From Bacteroidetes bacterium B1(2017) (lineage in GTDB: Bacteria > Bacteroidota > Bacteroidia > UKL13-3), in contig NKJG01000002.1 in assembly GCA_002256395.1 (NCBI GenBank), forward strand, positions 62,001 to 126,000: a DNA stretch of 64,000 nucleotides, read 5' to 3'. The position numbers and the translations under genes were made by a program. This document shows, piece by piece, positions 34,937-44,109 of this stretch. Positions within the stretch are counted from its first letter, which is position 1. Each line of letters starts with the position of its first letter. The notes under the pieces are model-generated. The model worked only from the letters and a program-made list of their open reading frames with translations. It searched no databases and was not told where the DNA came from.

Positions 34937-37900
34937 TTAGTGCGTTGTGCTATTTATTCTTCTGATAATCTCCTTGCTTCGTATGTTGGATAAAATCATT
35001 CTATTACGAATTGGGCTTTCTTGTTCTTGCAGCGTTTTATAAGCCCTTCCAATAATTTCAGCTTGCGTCTTAGATTCTTGACTAAATGGCAAAATTTCAG
35101 GGAATGTTTTTTCAATATCAATATATCTTAAAACATCTATCTCCTCTTGCTTCATGTGTTCATCAAAGTAAAGTTCATAAACCATCATATTCAAAACATC
35201 TTCAAATACTGGTGCAATACTAGCGTTGTCTGTATATGGGTTTACTGGTGGTTTATTAATATCATTGAGGTAAATCATATATGTAACAATCACTTCAAAT
35301 TTTTTCAAAATCGTTTCATCGGTAATTTGAGGAATTGGGAGTAACTCAACATACTGCTTAGTATAACGCTTTCTACCGCCAGCAATTTGTGCCGTTTTTT
35401 GATAGAAATAGAAATCCATTAGCCTTGAATTAAGAATAGCTAAAAGGAACTTTAAATTTTTACCTGTAATAAAATATGCAGAGTTGGTTAAGTATTTTCC
35501 TTCTGTATCGAGACAGTAGTTTGCTCGATCAGAAATTTCTATCCAAATTATTTTCTCTTTTTCAAACTCATCAATGAATGCACAATTTCTTAGGTTAGAC
35601 CAATGGTCACCTTGGTCAGCTCTATCCTTTAGAGTTTGATATGAGCCATCAGGATTTTTTACAGCTTTCGGGGAATTTTTATCATAAAATTGGAGAAGAT
35701 GTTCATATATAATTGGGTAATCTTGTTCAACTTTAATTCTTGGTTTTCCAGTTTCCCTGACACCATTATGAGAATTAATTAGGTATAAATTTTCAAAATG
35801 ATAAGCCCACCTTTTTATGTCCTTTCCTCTAAGTAGAGGTTTAATAATTTCACTATTTTTCTTATCCTCTTTGATAAGCTGCCTTTTTGTATCGGAATCA
35901 ATATGAAAAGCATGATTAAAACCAGATGTAATACCTCTGAAAAAATTTAAATCCCACTTCTTTAGTTGAGTTCCAATCTCATCCACTCTTTTTGTAATAA
36001 TAAAATCTTGTTTTTCCGCAACAGCCCAATTGTCGTCATCTAAGTCTGTTAACTCTACCGAATTCTGCGACACATAAACTGCTAATTGGGTTTTGCCAAT
36101 TTGGAAATCACTTTGAGCCCTTACGCCTTTTAAAATGTTCTTATTTTTTTCTTTCTTAAATTGTAGAATGTTCACAAAGACAACAGCAGCAGGAAAAATT
36201 ACTGCTTTTGAAAAGTCAATAAGCAATGTTGGATTGGTTTCTTTCAATAAATAGTTACGGAAGTTTTTACCATAGGCTGCATTCATCCATTTGTTTGAGG
36301 TAATAAAACAGAGGTTACCGTTTTCCTTTAAAAGATTGTTGCCTTGTTCGTAGAATAAGCAATAAATATCACCTGTTCTACCAAATGTATTATAATCTAC
36401 TTGAGCTAAAATGTCTGCATCTGAACCCATGCTTTGTAATTGAATGTATGGCGGATTACCAATTACGATGTCAAAACCACCTTCTTTGAATACATCAGCA
36501 AAAAATAACTTCCACAAGAAAAACGGTTTATCATTCCTTTTTTCAAGCTCCTTTAGTTTTTCATAACTTATTGTAAGTGCAGCAAATTGTGTTTCATATT
36601 CAGCTAATTTCTTTGCTTGCTTGTCCGTAATATGGTTACTGTCTTTTAATTCAGAAATCCACCGTTTTATTTGGTTCTTGCGTAAGTCAAAATTAAATTC
36701 AATGTGTTCGTGTACCAATTCGTTAATCTCATTGCGGTATTGTTGTTTCAAGTCGGCATTTTCCAAATTGAAAAACTTCTTCATCCGCTTTTGAATTTCG
36801 GTAACTATTTCAGTTTTGGTGTAGGTTATTTTTAACTGGCTCTCTTTAATATTACCAAATAAGTCCTTTGCTGGTTCTACAATTTTCAGGTTATTGTTTG
36901 CAACATGGCTCAAATCAACCCCTTCAAAACGTTCCAACAAGCTATTGCCTTGCATAATTTTATAGTCAAGATTTGGCAAAGGCTGTGGTTCGGTTTCATC
37001 AACAACTAAAGCCAACCAAAAACGCAATCGGGCAATTTCAACAGCTCCATTTTCCAAGTCAACACCATAAATGTTTTCCTGAATGATGTCTTTCTTGACT
37101 TGTGCAGGGTCAAACTTTTCGTTTGTTTTTAAGTAGGGATAAAGTAATCTACGGCACTCAAATATTTCTTTGAGTAATCCCATCGGAAAAGCACCTGAAC
37201 CAATAGCAGGGTCGCAAACTTTAACAGCTTTTAATTTGTCATTTACTTCAATAGCTTTTTTATGAGAAGTTAGGGTTTGAGAAACTTGATTGCTTCTTAC
37301 CAAAAGTTCAAAATCTGCTTTGTCGTAATTTGGAAGTTGGGTTTGTAAATACTCAATCAAACTTTCCTGACACATGTAATGCACAATCTCTTTAGGCGTA
37401 TAGAATGCACCCTTTTCACGATTTTCTTCCAATAGGTTTTCAAAAATATGCCCCAACATCTCAGGGTCAATACCTACTTCACTGTCGTAAGGGTCATTCT
37501 CGTCTATGGTAAAATTATATTGCTCAAAAAAATCGAGTAATGTTTCAAAATAATCAACTGGAAAATCAAAATCGTTCTCAAAAGAAATATCCTTATCAAA
37601 TAAACCACCATTCAAATAGGGTAATTTAATAGATGCTCCTAATGATGCAGGAGCTAAATCATTTTTACGCTTGGTATTTAATGTTTCAAAAAATAGTATT
37701 TTTAATGCTGTGCTATGGAATTTATCTTTTTGCTTACTTGTTGCAAATAGTGTTTGTAAAAATTTAGTATCTCCATCTTTCCATTCCTTGCTATTTGCCG
37801 AAACACCCATCCAGCCTTTCTTTTGAAGGAACTGTAAAAAAACAATTCTTCCTAATAGTTTTTTAGAAAAATCACGTAGTGGTTTTTGCTTTTTCTCTTC

Positions 37901-38521
37901 GTCTGTTTGTCGGCTGTCTGCTAATATTTTGTAATACTTTTTATCGGCTGCTAAATACTTCCAAAATTTCTCGTAAAATTCTTTGTAGGTTTTAAAGAAA
38001 TCTTTGTTCAGTTTCTCTACACTAAAAGCATCATACAGATCATTGATGTAAATTGGCTTCCCCTTTAGTTTATCAAAACGATCTGCCGCAGTTCTGCAAC
38101 TTTCGCCTTTGCCAAATAAGTAGGTGTATCGTTTAGGTTCTGTTTCCTTTTTTCCTTCTTCTGTTCTTATTTCACTTACATAACTAAAACGCCATTTGCT
38201 GTCTTGAACAAATACAATCAATGCACCGTCTACGTCATACTTATAAACCTGTCGTAACAAGTTACGCAAGCCAACACGGTTTTTGCTAATCCACGCTTTG
38301 GCAGTTAGTTTTACTTCGTAAATACCAATTAGTCTCTCGTCAGCAGTATAAAAGCTACCTATTTCAGCAGCCATTTCGGCCAAATCATTACTTGGCAAAA
38401 TAATTGGCTGCGGTGTTTGATGAAACTTCTTTGCCCCAAAATATAATTTTAGAACCTCCAACCATTGTTCTGGCTGGTAGCTTGCTTCAAGTATATCGGT
38501 TTGTAATTTCTTTTTGTCCAT
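34937..38521 (-). CDS. Eco57I-like adenine-specific DNA methylase (possible RM fusion)
   Basis: The 1194-residue protein is a gamma-type N6-adenine methylase: FYTPKEIVHYMCQ at 373-385, motif I CDPAIGSGAFP at 436-446, DLENGAVEIARLRFW, and motif IV IGNPPYIQ at 687-694. A C-terminal target-recognition-like region includes GRKRYTKQYVELLPIP. The N-terminal ~130 residues contain IGIYEVKL (E69-V-K71) in a beta-rich context, which could be a PD-(D/E)XK nuclease core as in type IIG enzymes. Length and motifs also recall PglX of BREX. Its start shares one base with the helicase stop. It likely marks host DNA and may also cut. Confidence 0.88.
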   Translation of the reverse strand: MDKKKLQTDILEASYQPEQWLEVLKLYFGAKKFHQTPQPIILPSNDLAEMAAEIGSFYTADERLIGIYEVKLTAKAWISKNRVGLRNLLRQVYKYDVDGALIVFVQDSKWRFSYVSEIRTEEGKKETEPKRYTYLFGKGESCRTAADRFDKLKGKPIYINDLYDAFSVEKLNKDFFKTYKEFYEKFWKYLAADKKYYKILADSRQTDEEKKQKPLRDFSKKLLGRIVFLQFLQKKGWMGVSANSKEWKDGDTKFLQTLFATSKQKDKFHSTALKILFFETLNTKRKNDLAPASLGASIKLPYLNGGLFDKDISFENDFDFPVDYFETLLDFFEQYNFTIDENDPYDSEVGIDPEMLGHIFENLLEENREKGAFYTPKEIVHYMCQESLIEYLQTQLPNYDKADFELLVRSNQVSQTLTSHKKAIEVNDKLKAVKVCDPAIGSGAFPMGLLKEIFECRRLLYPYLKTNEKFDPAQVKKDIIQENIYGVDLENGAVEIARLRFWLALVVDETEPQPLPNLDYKIMQGNSLLERFEGVDLSHVANNNLKIVEPAKDLFGNIKESQLKITYTKTEIVTEIQKRMKKFFNLENADLKQQYRNEINELVHEHIEFNFDLRKNQIKRWISELKDSNHITDKQAKKLAEYETQFAALTISYEKLKELEKRNDKPFFLWKLFFADVFKEGGFDIVIGNPPYIQLQSMGSDADILAQVDYNTFGRTGDIYCLFYEQGNNLLKENGNLCFITSNKWMNAAYGKNFRNYLLKETNPTLLIDFSKAVIFPAAVVFVNILQFKKEKNKNILKGVRAQSDFQIGKTQLAVYVSQNSVELTDLDDDNWAVAEKQDFIITKRVDEIGTQLKKWDLNFFRGITSGFNHAFHIDSDTKRQLIKEDKKNSEIIKPLLRGKDIKRWAYHFENLYLINSHNGVRETGKPRIKVEQDYPIIYEHLLQFYDKNSPKAVKNPDGSYQTLKDRADQGDHWSNLRNCAFIDEFEKEKIIWIEISDRANYCLDTEGKYLTNSAYFITGKNLKFLLAILNSRLMDFYFYQKTAQIAGGRKRYTKQYVELLPIPQITDETILKKFEVIVTYMIYLNDINKPPVNPYTDNASIAPVFEDVLNMMVYELYFDEHMKQEEIDVLRYIDIEKTFPEILPFSQESKTQAEIIGRAYKTLQEQESPIRNRMILSNIRSKEIIRRINSTTH

Positions 38522-41500
38522 TAGTCAATAAAAGTTTCTGACAAAACGATGTCCGGTGAAATATTTGAATCAATTTCTGTGTTTTCATTCGCCTTGTCTT
38601 CATCTTCATTTTCAAAGGCATCATATTTTTTCGCAATCATAATTATCAAATTATCTACTTGGCTATAGGTAATCTGTTTTTTGTCCAGTTGCTGTCTTAG
38701 TTTTCTTATCTCATTCGGCATTGGCGTAAATGTTCCTTTATCCACCAAATCTGAAAGATTGAGGCAAGCCGTTTTTACATCATCTCTTTTGGTAATGCTT
38801 TTCATATCTCGCAAAAACTTTTTGGCTTGTGCTGAAATAGCATCTGCTTTATCACCAGTGGTAACCGTTTCGGAGGTTGACCCTAAAAAGTCCTGTTCAA
38901 ACGTATGCAAAGCTGCTTCAACTTGTGTGTAATGTTGTTGCGGCAAATCAAAACCAGGTTCAGTTGTATTAGCTTCAAAGTATTGTGCCGCTTCTAAAAA
39001 GGAGAGTGCATTAACCTTAGTGTCTTTGTCTACTTGGTAAAACTCCATTTTGTAAGGTGACTTTAAAAATACGACCGTACTTTGTTCGGTGTTTTCTTTA
39101 ATTACATTTTCCAATTTTCTGGCTGTTCTAGCTTTCATTGGAAATTGTTTGATTCGTTTAAACTCTTTAGGATTGTTGTCCTTAAACTCACGAATGAACC
39201 GTAAATATTGTAAGCGTTTATCTTCATCGTCTTTTAAGCCTTCCTTGAATAATTCAAATTGCTCCAACATTTCCTCGTGGGTATAGATTTGAGCATCTTC
39301 ACCAAATGCAGTATGAAACCCTTGCAATTTTACTAAGGCATTGCTGTATAGTTTTATTTCATCGTCCCCTTGTTGCGAAGGATAGAAGTTGTAATTGTAA
39401 ATAACTCCTGCAACGCTACCAATTCGGTTTACACGACCAATTCGTTGCATTAAACGTGTTGCATTCCAAGGTGTGTCATAATTAACAATAACGTTGCAAC
39501 GGTGTAGGTTTACACCTTCTGCCAAAACATCTGTTGTAATTAAAATTTTGAAATCGCTTTTCCTTTCGCCAATGTAATTGGCATCAAAATTTTCCTGAAT
39601 TGTTTCAAATAATTTACTTCTGTTGTCGGAAGAAATATTTAGGACTTTTGTTTTTAAATGTTCTTCTACCTTTTCTTGCAAGTAGTTTGCGGTATCGGTG
39701 CTTTCGGTAAAAATTACCAATTGCCCCGTTGGATTAATCGAAGTATTTAAAAGTTCGTCATTTAATACTTTAAAGAAAGCATCCAGTTTTGGGTCTTCTT
39801 CAATATTCGCCCATTCTTTAATGAGTTCTTTTAAAAGTGAATTGTCTTTTCTTAGACCGTCAATAAATGTGCTATCAAAATCTTCTGGTGTGAAAACATT
39901 GTTTCTTGGATTTTCAATGTTCATTTCCATAATCATTGCTTCCAAATCTTCAATGCTAAAACCTTTTTCCATCAAATCATTTACTCGAAGGTCAGGAGCA
40001 ATCAACACTTTTCCTTTGTCAAACATTTCAATCATTCTGCTGGTAGCAGTTGATAGATTTTGTAATGATATTTTGAAGGCTTTAAAACTGCTCTCCAATC
40101 GTTTTATCATTAAGGTTTTCATAATCCCTGCAAGAGATTGTGAAACCAAGACGGCTTGTTCGTATTGGTTTTCTCTTAGCTCAGGTTTTAAATATGCAAT
40201 GGCTTGATAACGGTAGTAGTTTATTTTGTCTGTATCAGTCAGGTAAAAAACGGTGTGATAAAATAGTTTGCTCAATTTGGAATTGAGTTCATACAATTTT
40301 GGTTTTGGTGCAGCAATCTCAGGAAATTCAATTCCTTGTGCTTTTAAATCATCAATGTATTTTGGATAGTTTTTTAAATCTCTTCTTGTTCTGCGAACTG
40401 TAATTTGAGAAATTATTTTTTCACGAATTACGCCATACAGTTCACGAATACGTTCAATGTTCGGTGTGTCGGCTTGCATTATTTCTCTGTATTCACGAAT
40501 AATAGGACCAAAGAAACTTTGCAGATTAGTCACTGGTAAAGTGCTTCGTCTTGCATCTTGAAAAAGGAGAAGCTGATAATACAAATCTTGTGGTCGGTTG
40601 TTAAGAGGTGTTGCTGAAATCAACATCACTTTCTTTTTTGTTCCATGAACAAGTCCTTCACCATTTCTTGGAGCTTTGCAAATACGTTGCAAGTTTCCAA
40701 ACATAGTTGATGTATGGTTGCGGTAACGGTGGGCTTCATCAACTAGAATTAAGTCATAATCTTCTTTAGCCCAATAGTTCAAATCATCACCATTAACAAT
40801 TTTTTCTAATCGTCCGTTTGTGATAAATTTTGTATGTCTATCAATGCCAAACAAACGGAAAGTGTTTTTCCAGTTTTTCTCCAATGCAGGCGGGTAAACC
40901 ACCAATATTTTTGTGTTCAATGAGCCATTAGCAATCAAAAAGCGTTTGGCAATCATAGCAGCAACAACGGTTTTTCCTAAACCAACAACGTCAGCCAAAA
41001 AGAAACCGTTATGCTCTATCAGCATTTGGAAACCTTGGTTTACAGCATCAATTTGATAGCTTAATTTTTTATAAGTCTTTGGTAAATCTCCAACTGTGTC
41101 AGGGTCGTAATCAATATTTTTTCCAAAATACTCAATCAGGAATTTGATGTAAAGTTCATAAGGCGTAAAGGTTTGGCCGATGTGTGTTTTTTGTTTGAAT
41201 TGCTGAATGTCAGCTGGCAGAATTGGTGTTGATTGTTCCCACAATGCAATGAATTCTTTTTTTGTAAACTCAACATCGTCATAATCTTTCAACGCGATGT
41301 TCAGTTCGTAGTTAGGAGATTTTTTTATTCCAAGCCCAGCCTCTGTCAAGTTTGATGAACCCATTATAACCCAACCATCAGAATGAGTTGTATGGTGTTC
41401 GGGTAAGAATAAATAGAACTTTGCATGAATTGCTTTTGAGTTATGTGCCCTAACTTCAATTTTGCCGTCCATTAAATCATTGATGAATTGCAAAACGCCT

Positions 41501-41823
41501 TTTTCAACCTGCTCTGAATATTTTGCTTCTTTAATATCTTGAATAAACCATTTTAGAAATTCGTCTTTGGTTTTGGTTTCATCACCAAAATACATAATGC
41601 CTTTCCGTTGGGCTTCGGCAAACATTTGGTCAACATTAATACCAACCAGTATTTTTATGTCTTTGATATTTTGTAAATGTGGTTGTAAAGCAAAATAGCC
41701 AGATGAACGAAAGTAACCTACCACAGCATGAAAAGCATAAAGGTCTTTCATTTGGTCAATAATACCTTTGAACTTGTCAAAGAGATTACGGTCGTTATTA
41801 TTTGTAAAGAATTTAGATGACAT
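38521..41823 (-). CDS. PLD nuclease-SNF2 helicase fusion
   Basis: The 1100-residue protein is a fusion. Residues 1-200 are a phospholipase-D-type domain with one HxK motif (HAKFYLF, H133/K135) followed by GSSNLTEAGL at 155-164, so it is probably active as a dimer. Residues ~250-880 are an SF2/SNF2 motor: DVVGLGKT at 278-285, VDEAHRYRN with DEAH at 362-365, LISATPLNN, and MQRIGRVNRIG as motif VI. A charged C-terminal region follows. It overlaps the regulator and the methylase by one base each, so expression is coupled. Expected role: ATP-driven movement on unmodified DNA with cleavage. Confidence 0.9.
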   Translation of the reverse strand: MSSKFFTNNNDRNLFDKFKGIIDQMKDLYAFHAVVGYFRSSGYFALQPHLQNIKDIKILVGINVDQMFAEAQRKGIMYFGDETKTKDEFLKWFIQDIKEAKYSEQVEKGVLQFINDLMDGKIEVRAHNSKAIHAKFYLFLPEHHTTHSDGWVIMGSSNLTEAGLGIKKSPNYELNIALKDYDDVEFTKKEFIALWEQSTPILPADIQQFKQKTHIGQTFTPYELYIKFLIEYFGKNIDYDPDTVGDLPKTYKKLSYQIDAVNQGFQMLIEHNGFFLADVVGLGKTVVAAMIAKRFLIANGSLNTKILVVYPPALEKNWKNTFRLFGIDRHTKFITNGRLEKIVNGDDLNYWAKEDYDLILVDEAHRYRNHTSTMFGNLQRICKAPRNGEGLVHGTKKKVMLISATPLNNRPQDLYYQLLLFQDARRSTLPVTNLQSFFGPIIREYREIMQADTPNIERIRELYGVIREKIISQITVRRTRRDLKNYPKYIDDLKAQGIEFPEIAAPKPKLYELNSKLSKLFYHTVFYLTDTDKINYYRYQAIAYLKPELRENQYEQAVLVSQSLAGIMKTLMIKRLESSFKAFKISLQNLSTATSRMIEMFDKGKVLIAPDLRVNDLMEKGFSIEDLEAMIMEMNIENPRNNVFTPEDFDSTFIDGLRKDNSLLKELIKEWANIEEDPKLDAFFKVLNDELLNTSINPTGQLVIFTESTDTANYLQEKVEEHLKTKVLNISSDNRSKLFETIQENFDANYIGERKSDFKILITTDVLAEGVNLHRCNVIVNYDTPWNATRLMQRIGRVNRIGSVAGVIYNYNFYPSQQGDDEIKLYSNALVKLQGFHTAFGEDAQIYTHEEMLEQFELFKEGLKDDEDKRLQYLRFIREFKDNNPKEFKRIKQFPMKARTARKLENVIKENTEQSTVVFLKSPYKMEFYQVDKDTKVNALSFLEAAQYFEANTTEPGFDLPQQHYTQVEAALHTFEQDFLGSTSETVTTGDKADAISAQAKKFLRDMKSITKRDDVKTACLNLSDLVDKGTFTPMPNEIRKLRQQLDKKQITYSQVDNLIIMIAKKYDAFENEDEDKANENTEIDSNISPDIVLSETFID

Positions 41824-42122
41824 TATTTTTTAGTCTTTTTAATTTGTTTTTCTGCGGCTTTCAAGCCGTCAGTTAAATGTTCCATTCCTCCAAAGTCTTT
41901 ACTGATTTTGTCTGCTATAAATTTTGTTTGAACTTCTTTTAAGTCAAGTTTTAGAATGTCGGCAATTGGCTGCAGATAGTCTGGTGAAGCAGGTCTGTCA
42001 CCCCGTTCTACTTTGCTTAATGTTGAAGTATCGATGTCAAGATGTGCAGCAACTTTTCTTAGAGGAAGATTTTTTTCTTCTCTAGCTTTCCTGATATAAT
42101 CACCAAATGTTTCGTTACTCAT
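41823..42122 (-). CDS. XRE-family regulator of the defence-like operon
   Basis: The 99-residue protein has an HTH (residues 5-60: FGDYIRKAREEKNLPLRKVAAHLDIDTSTLSKVERGDRPAS) and a basic C-terminal helix (LKAAEKQIKKTKK). It resembles the controller proteins of restriction-modification systems in size and position. It is the first gene of the operon, overlaps the helicase by one base, and has an inverted repeat and -7 box directly before its ATG. It therefore probably autoregulates the operon and delays effector expression until the host DNA is modified. Confidence 0.85.
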   Translation of the reverse strand: MSNETFGDYIRKAREEKNLPLRKVAAHLDIDTSTLSKVERGDRPASPDYLQPIADILKLDLKEVQTKFIADKISKDFGGMEHLTDGLKAAEKQIKKTKK

Positions 42123-42125
42123 TTA

Positions 42126-42158
42126 GACAAATTGTTTTGGACTGAATTGTCAAATATA
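42126..42158 (-). promoter_or_regulatory. promoter/operator of the defence-like operon
   Basis: An inverted repeat GACAAATT...AATTGTC spans 42126-42151, between the ATG (42122) and a TATATTTG -7 box (42151-42158, minus strand). Binding here would block the transcription start, which fits autorepression by the XRE protein. Confidence 0.55.
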
Positions 42159-42392
42159 CAAGATATTCTGATACTGTTATAGTGCGGTGGGTAAATTTTG
42201 CTCTTTTGGTTTTGCCGAAGGGTCGGCTTTGTGTGCCGGGGCGAAATTAAATGTTCAAAATGTGCGGTGGTAGTGCAAATTAATTTTTTTTCTTACATAC
42301 ACAACCAAATCAGCTCCAATTGATTTTAGCGTGTAAAACAAACTGCCAGTTTCTATTAAGGATAACTTTACTATTAATCGCAAACCAATAAA

Positions 42393-43283
42393 TTAGTCAC
42401 TTGTAACAAAAGAAACAAACCAATCCTTAAAGTTCTCAAATTTTTGTGAGTCACCAAATTCTTCTATTGGAATAGTCCATAATTCTCCATGTCTTGCGAA
42501 ATAAATTCCTATGTTTTCAATTGGTTTGTCCAGTTTATCATTATTTATTCCACCAATTTTTGATAAAATATAATAGCCTAATAACTGGTTTAAATGTTCT
42601 CTCTCCAATTTTAAATGTTTGGTTGCTTTAAAGTCTATTAATGTATTATCAATAATTAGGTCAGCATCGGCACCACCTACAATTGATGATCCTTCTCCAA
42701 ATGTTGGATTTAAATAGCACTTTTCCGTAGCTGTAAATTTAGATTTATCAACGAGTGAAATTAAAGCTTTTAAATCTTTTATATCATTAGGGTCATGGTA
42801 GTTAAAATTTTGGTCGATAACTTTAGATCTAAAATAAGCGTCAAGTTTTGCGAGATAAATTGTGTTGGCAATTAGATTGTCATTCAATTGCCCATCCTCA
42901 ATGAATTTTGAATAATTATTTTTAGTTTCGTCATATTGTTCTATAATTATTTTTAAAAGGTCTTTGGCTTTAAAAAATATATCATTTTGACTACCAGTTT
43001 TAATATCAGAATCCAAATTTTTAGAAAATTTTCTTGTCAGGATTTTATAAGAATTATCTGCAACCCAAGAGCTCTCGACTTGAATAAAAATATTTTTGTT
43101 ATGATGTTGTAAATAAAATCGCATTAGGTAATCAAAAGCTGTACCAACTAATTGCGTATTGTTTGTTAAAGCATTTGCTTTAATTTCAGTTTTTAAACTA
43201 AATACTGGTCGCACAAATTCGGTCTTTAGCTTGTCCCGAAGAGCTTGATTATTTTTGTTTTTAAGAATAGATGTTAAGCTCAT
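42393..43283 (-). CDS. RecB/Cas4-like PD-(D/E)XK nuclease-fold protein
   Basis: The 296-residue protein carries D208 (GGADADLII), D217-F-K219 (NTLIDFKAT) and Q233-LLG-Y237 (HLNQLLGYYIL). This is the D...(D/E)xK plus QxxxY layout of RecB/Cas4-type nucleases. The N-terminal two thirds are helical (LKNKNNQALRDKLKTEFVRPVFSLKTE). It is transcribed towards the defence-like operon but is separated from its regulator by 270 bases, so it is probably a neighbour in the same island and not an operon member. The substrate is likely DNA. Confidence 0.7.
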   Translation of the reverse strand: MSLTSILKNKNNQALRDKLKTEFVRPVFSLKTEIKANALTNNTQLVGTAFDYLMRFYLQHHNKNIFIQVESSWVADNSYKILTRKFSKNLDSDIKTGSQNDIFFKAKDLLKIIIEQYDETKNNYSKFIEDGQLNDNLIANTIYLAKLDAYFRSKVIDQNFNYHDPNDIKDLKALISLVDKSKFTATEKCYLNPTFGEGSSIVGGADADLIIDNTLIDFKATKHLKLEREHLNQLLGYYILSKIGGINNDKLDKPIENIGIYFARHGELWTIPIEEFGDSQKFENFKDWFVSFVTSD

Positions 43284-43598
43284 GTTTTTTTAATTCGGGT
43301 TGCTATACCATACCACCAACCCCACCCCAAAATCCCACACCTCCTCCCGAGCATACACAACAAATAAAATTTTCTTGAATTCGGGGCATTAATAGAAGTA
43401 ATAAATAAGCTAAGCCAAAGCTACAAATTTTTGCCAAGATTGCAAGTTTTTAAAAGTCCATAGTCCATAGACGATGGTCCATAGTAAATAACTATTTGTA
43501 CTATTCTATCACTAATCCAAAGCTATCACCCCCTAACCCCAAGCTATTTCATTTACACCCTCCACTCACACAGCATCCAATCAATACCACCTAAAATA

Positions 43599-44109
43599 CA
43601 AGCTGCAATTGCCTAAAGTATTTTCTCTACTAGCTTAAACTTTAACCTTTGCCACCTATAGTACAAGCCCTAGTTGCATAGCGCACAAGCCATAGCTAAT
43701 TAGAGCACAAACCCCTGTTGCCAAAAACACAAACTCTGTCGCCTAGTATACAAACTCCTGTTGCCTACTATACAAACCCCTGTCGCCAATAGTACAAACT
43801 CTGTCGACTAGTATGCAAACGCTATCGCCTAGTATGCAAACTCTATCGCCTAGTATGCAAATGCTGTTACCTACTATACATACCGCTATCGCCTAGAGTA
43901 TAAGCACATGCCTCCTAGAGTGCAAACACATGCCGCCTAGAGTGCAAATACCAGCCTCCTATACTGCAAGTGCATCTGGCTATAGTGCAAGCTATAGTAG
44001 ACTAGAGTACAAACATGGCCGCCTAGTAGGTAAATTATGGCCGCCCTATGTGTAAGTTTATGCCGCTTAGAGTATAAGTACTAGCCGCCTAGGGCGCAAG
44101 AGTAGAAAG
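43599..44109. repeat. degenerate 21-22-bp tandem repeat array
   Basis: About 22 head-to-tail units of 21 or 22 bases fill this spacer. Typical units begin CAAAC and have a CGCCTAGTATG end. The most alike units are near 43730-43860 (for example CAAACTCTATCGCCTAGTATG). Those after 43880 drift to GCCGCCTAGAGTG ends. The period is not a multiple of three and no frame stays open, so it is non-coding. There are no spacers between units, so it is not CRISPR. The stretch 43284-43598 before it holds no gene. It has a GTCCATAGTCCATAG-type intergenic repeat near 43457. Confidence 0.85.

Noticed and set aside
34937..41823. BREX or DISARM system
   Set aside because: The methylase recalls PglX and the helicase recalls DISARM parts, but PglZ, BrxC, BrxL, DrmA and DrmB are not present.
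42182..42290. TGCGGTGG direct repeats and GCCGA/TCGGC hairpin between the defence regulator and the RecB-like gene
   Set aside because: The repeats are short and common-looking. No gene or clear regulatory role is supported.
43599..44109. CRISPR array
   Set aside because: The units are directly adjacent with no unique spacers and diverge along their whole length. No cas genes are near.
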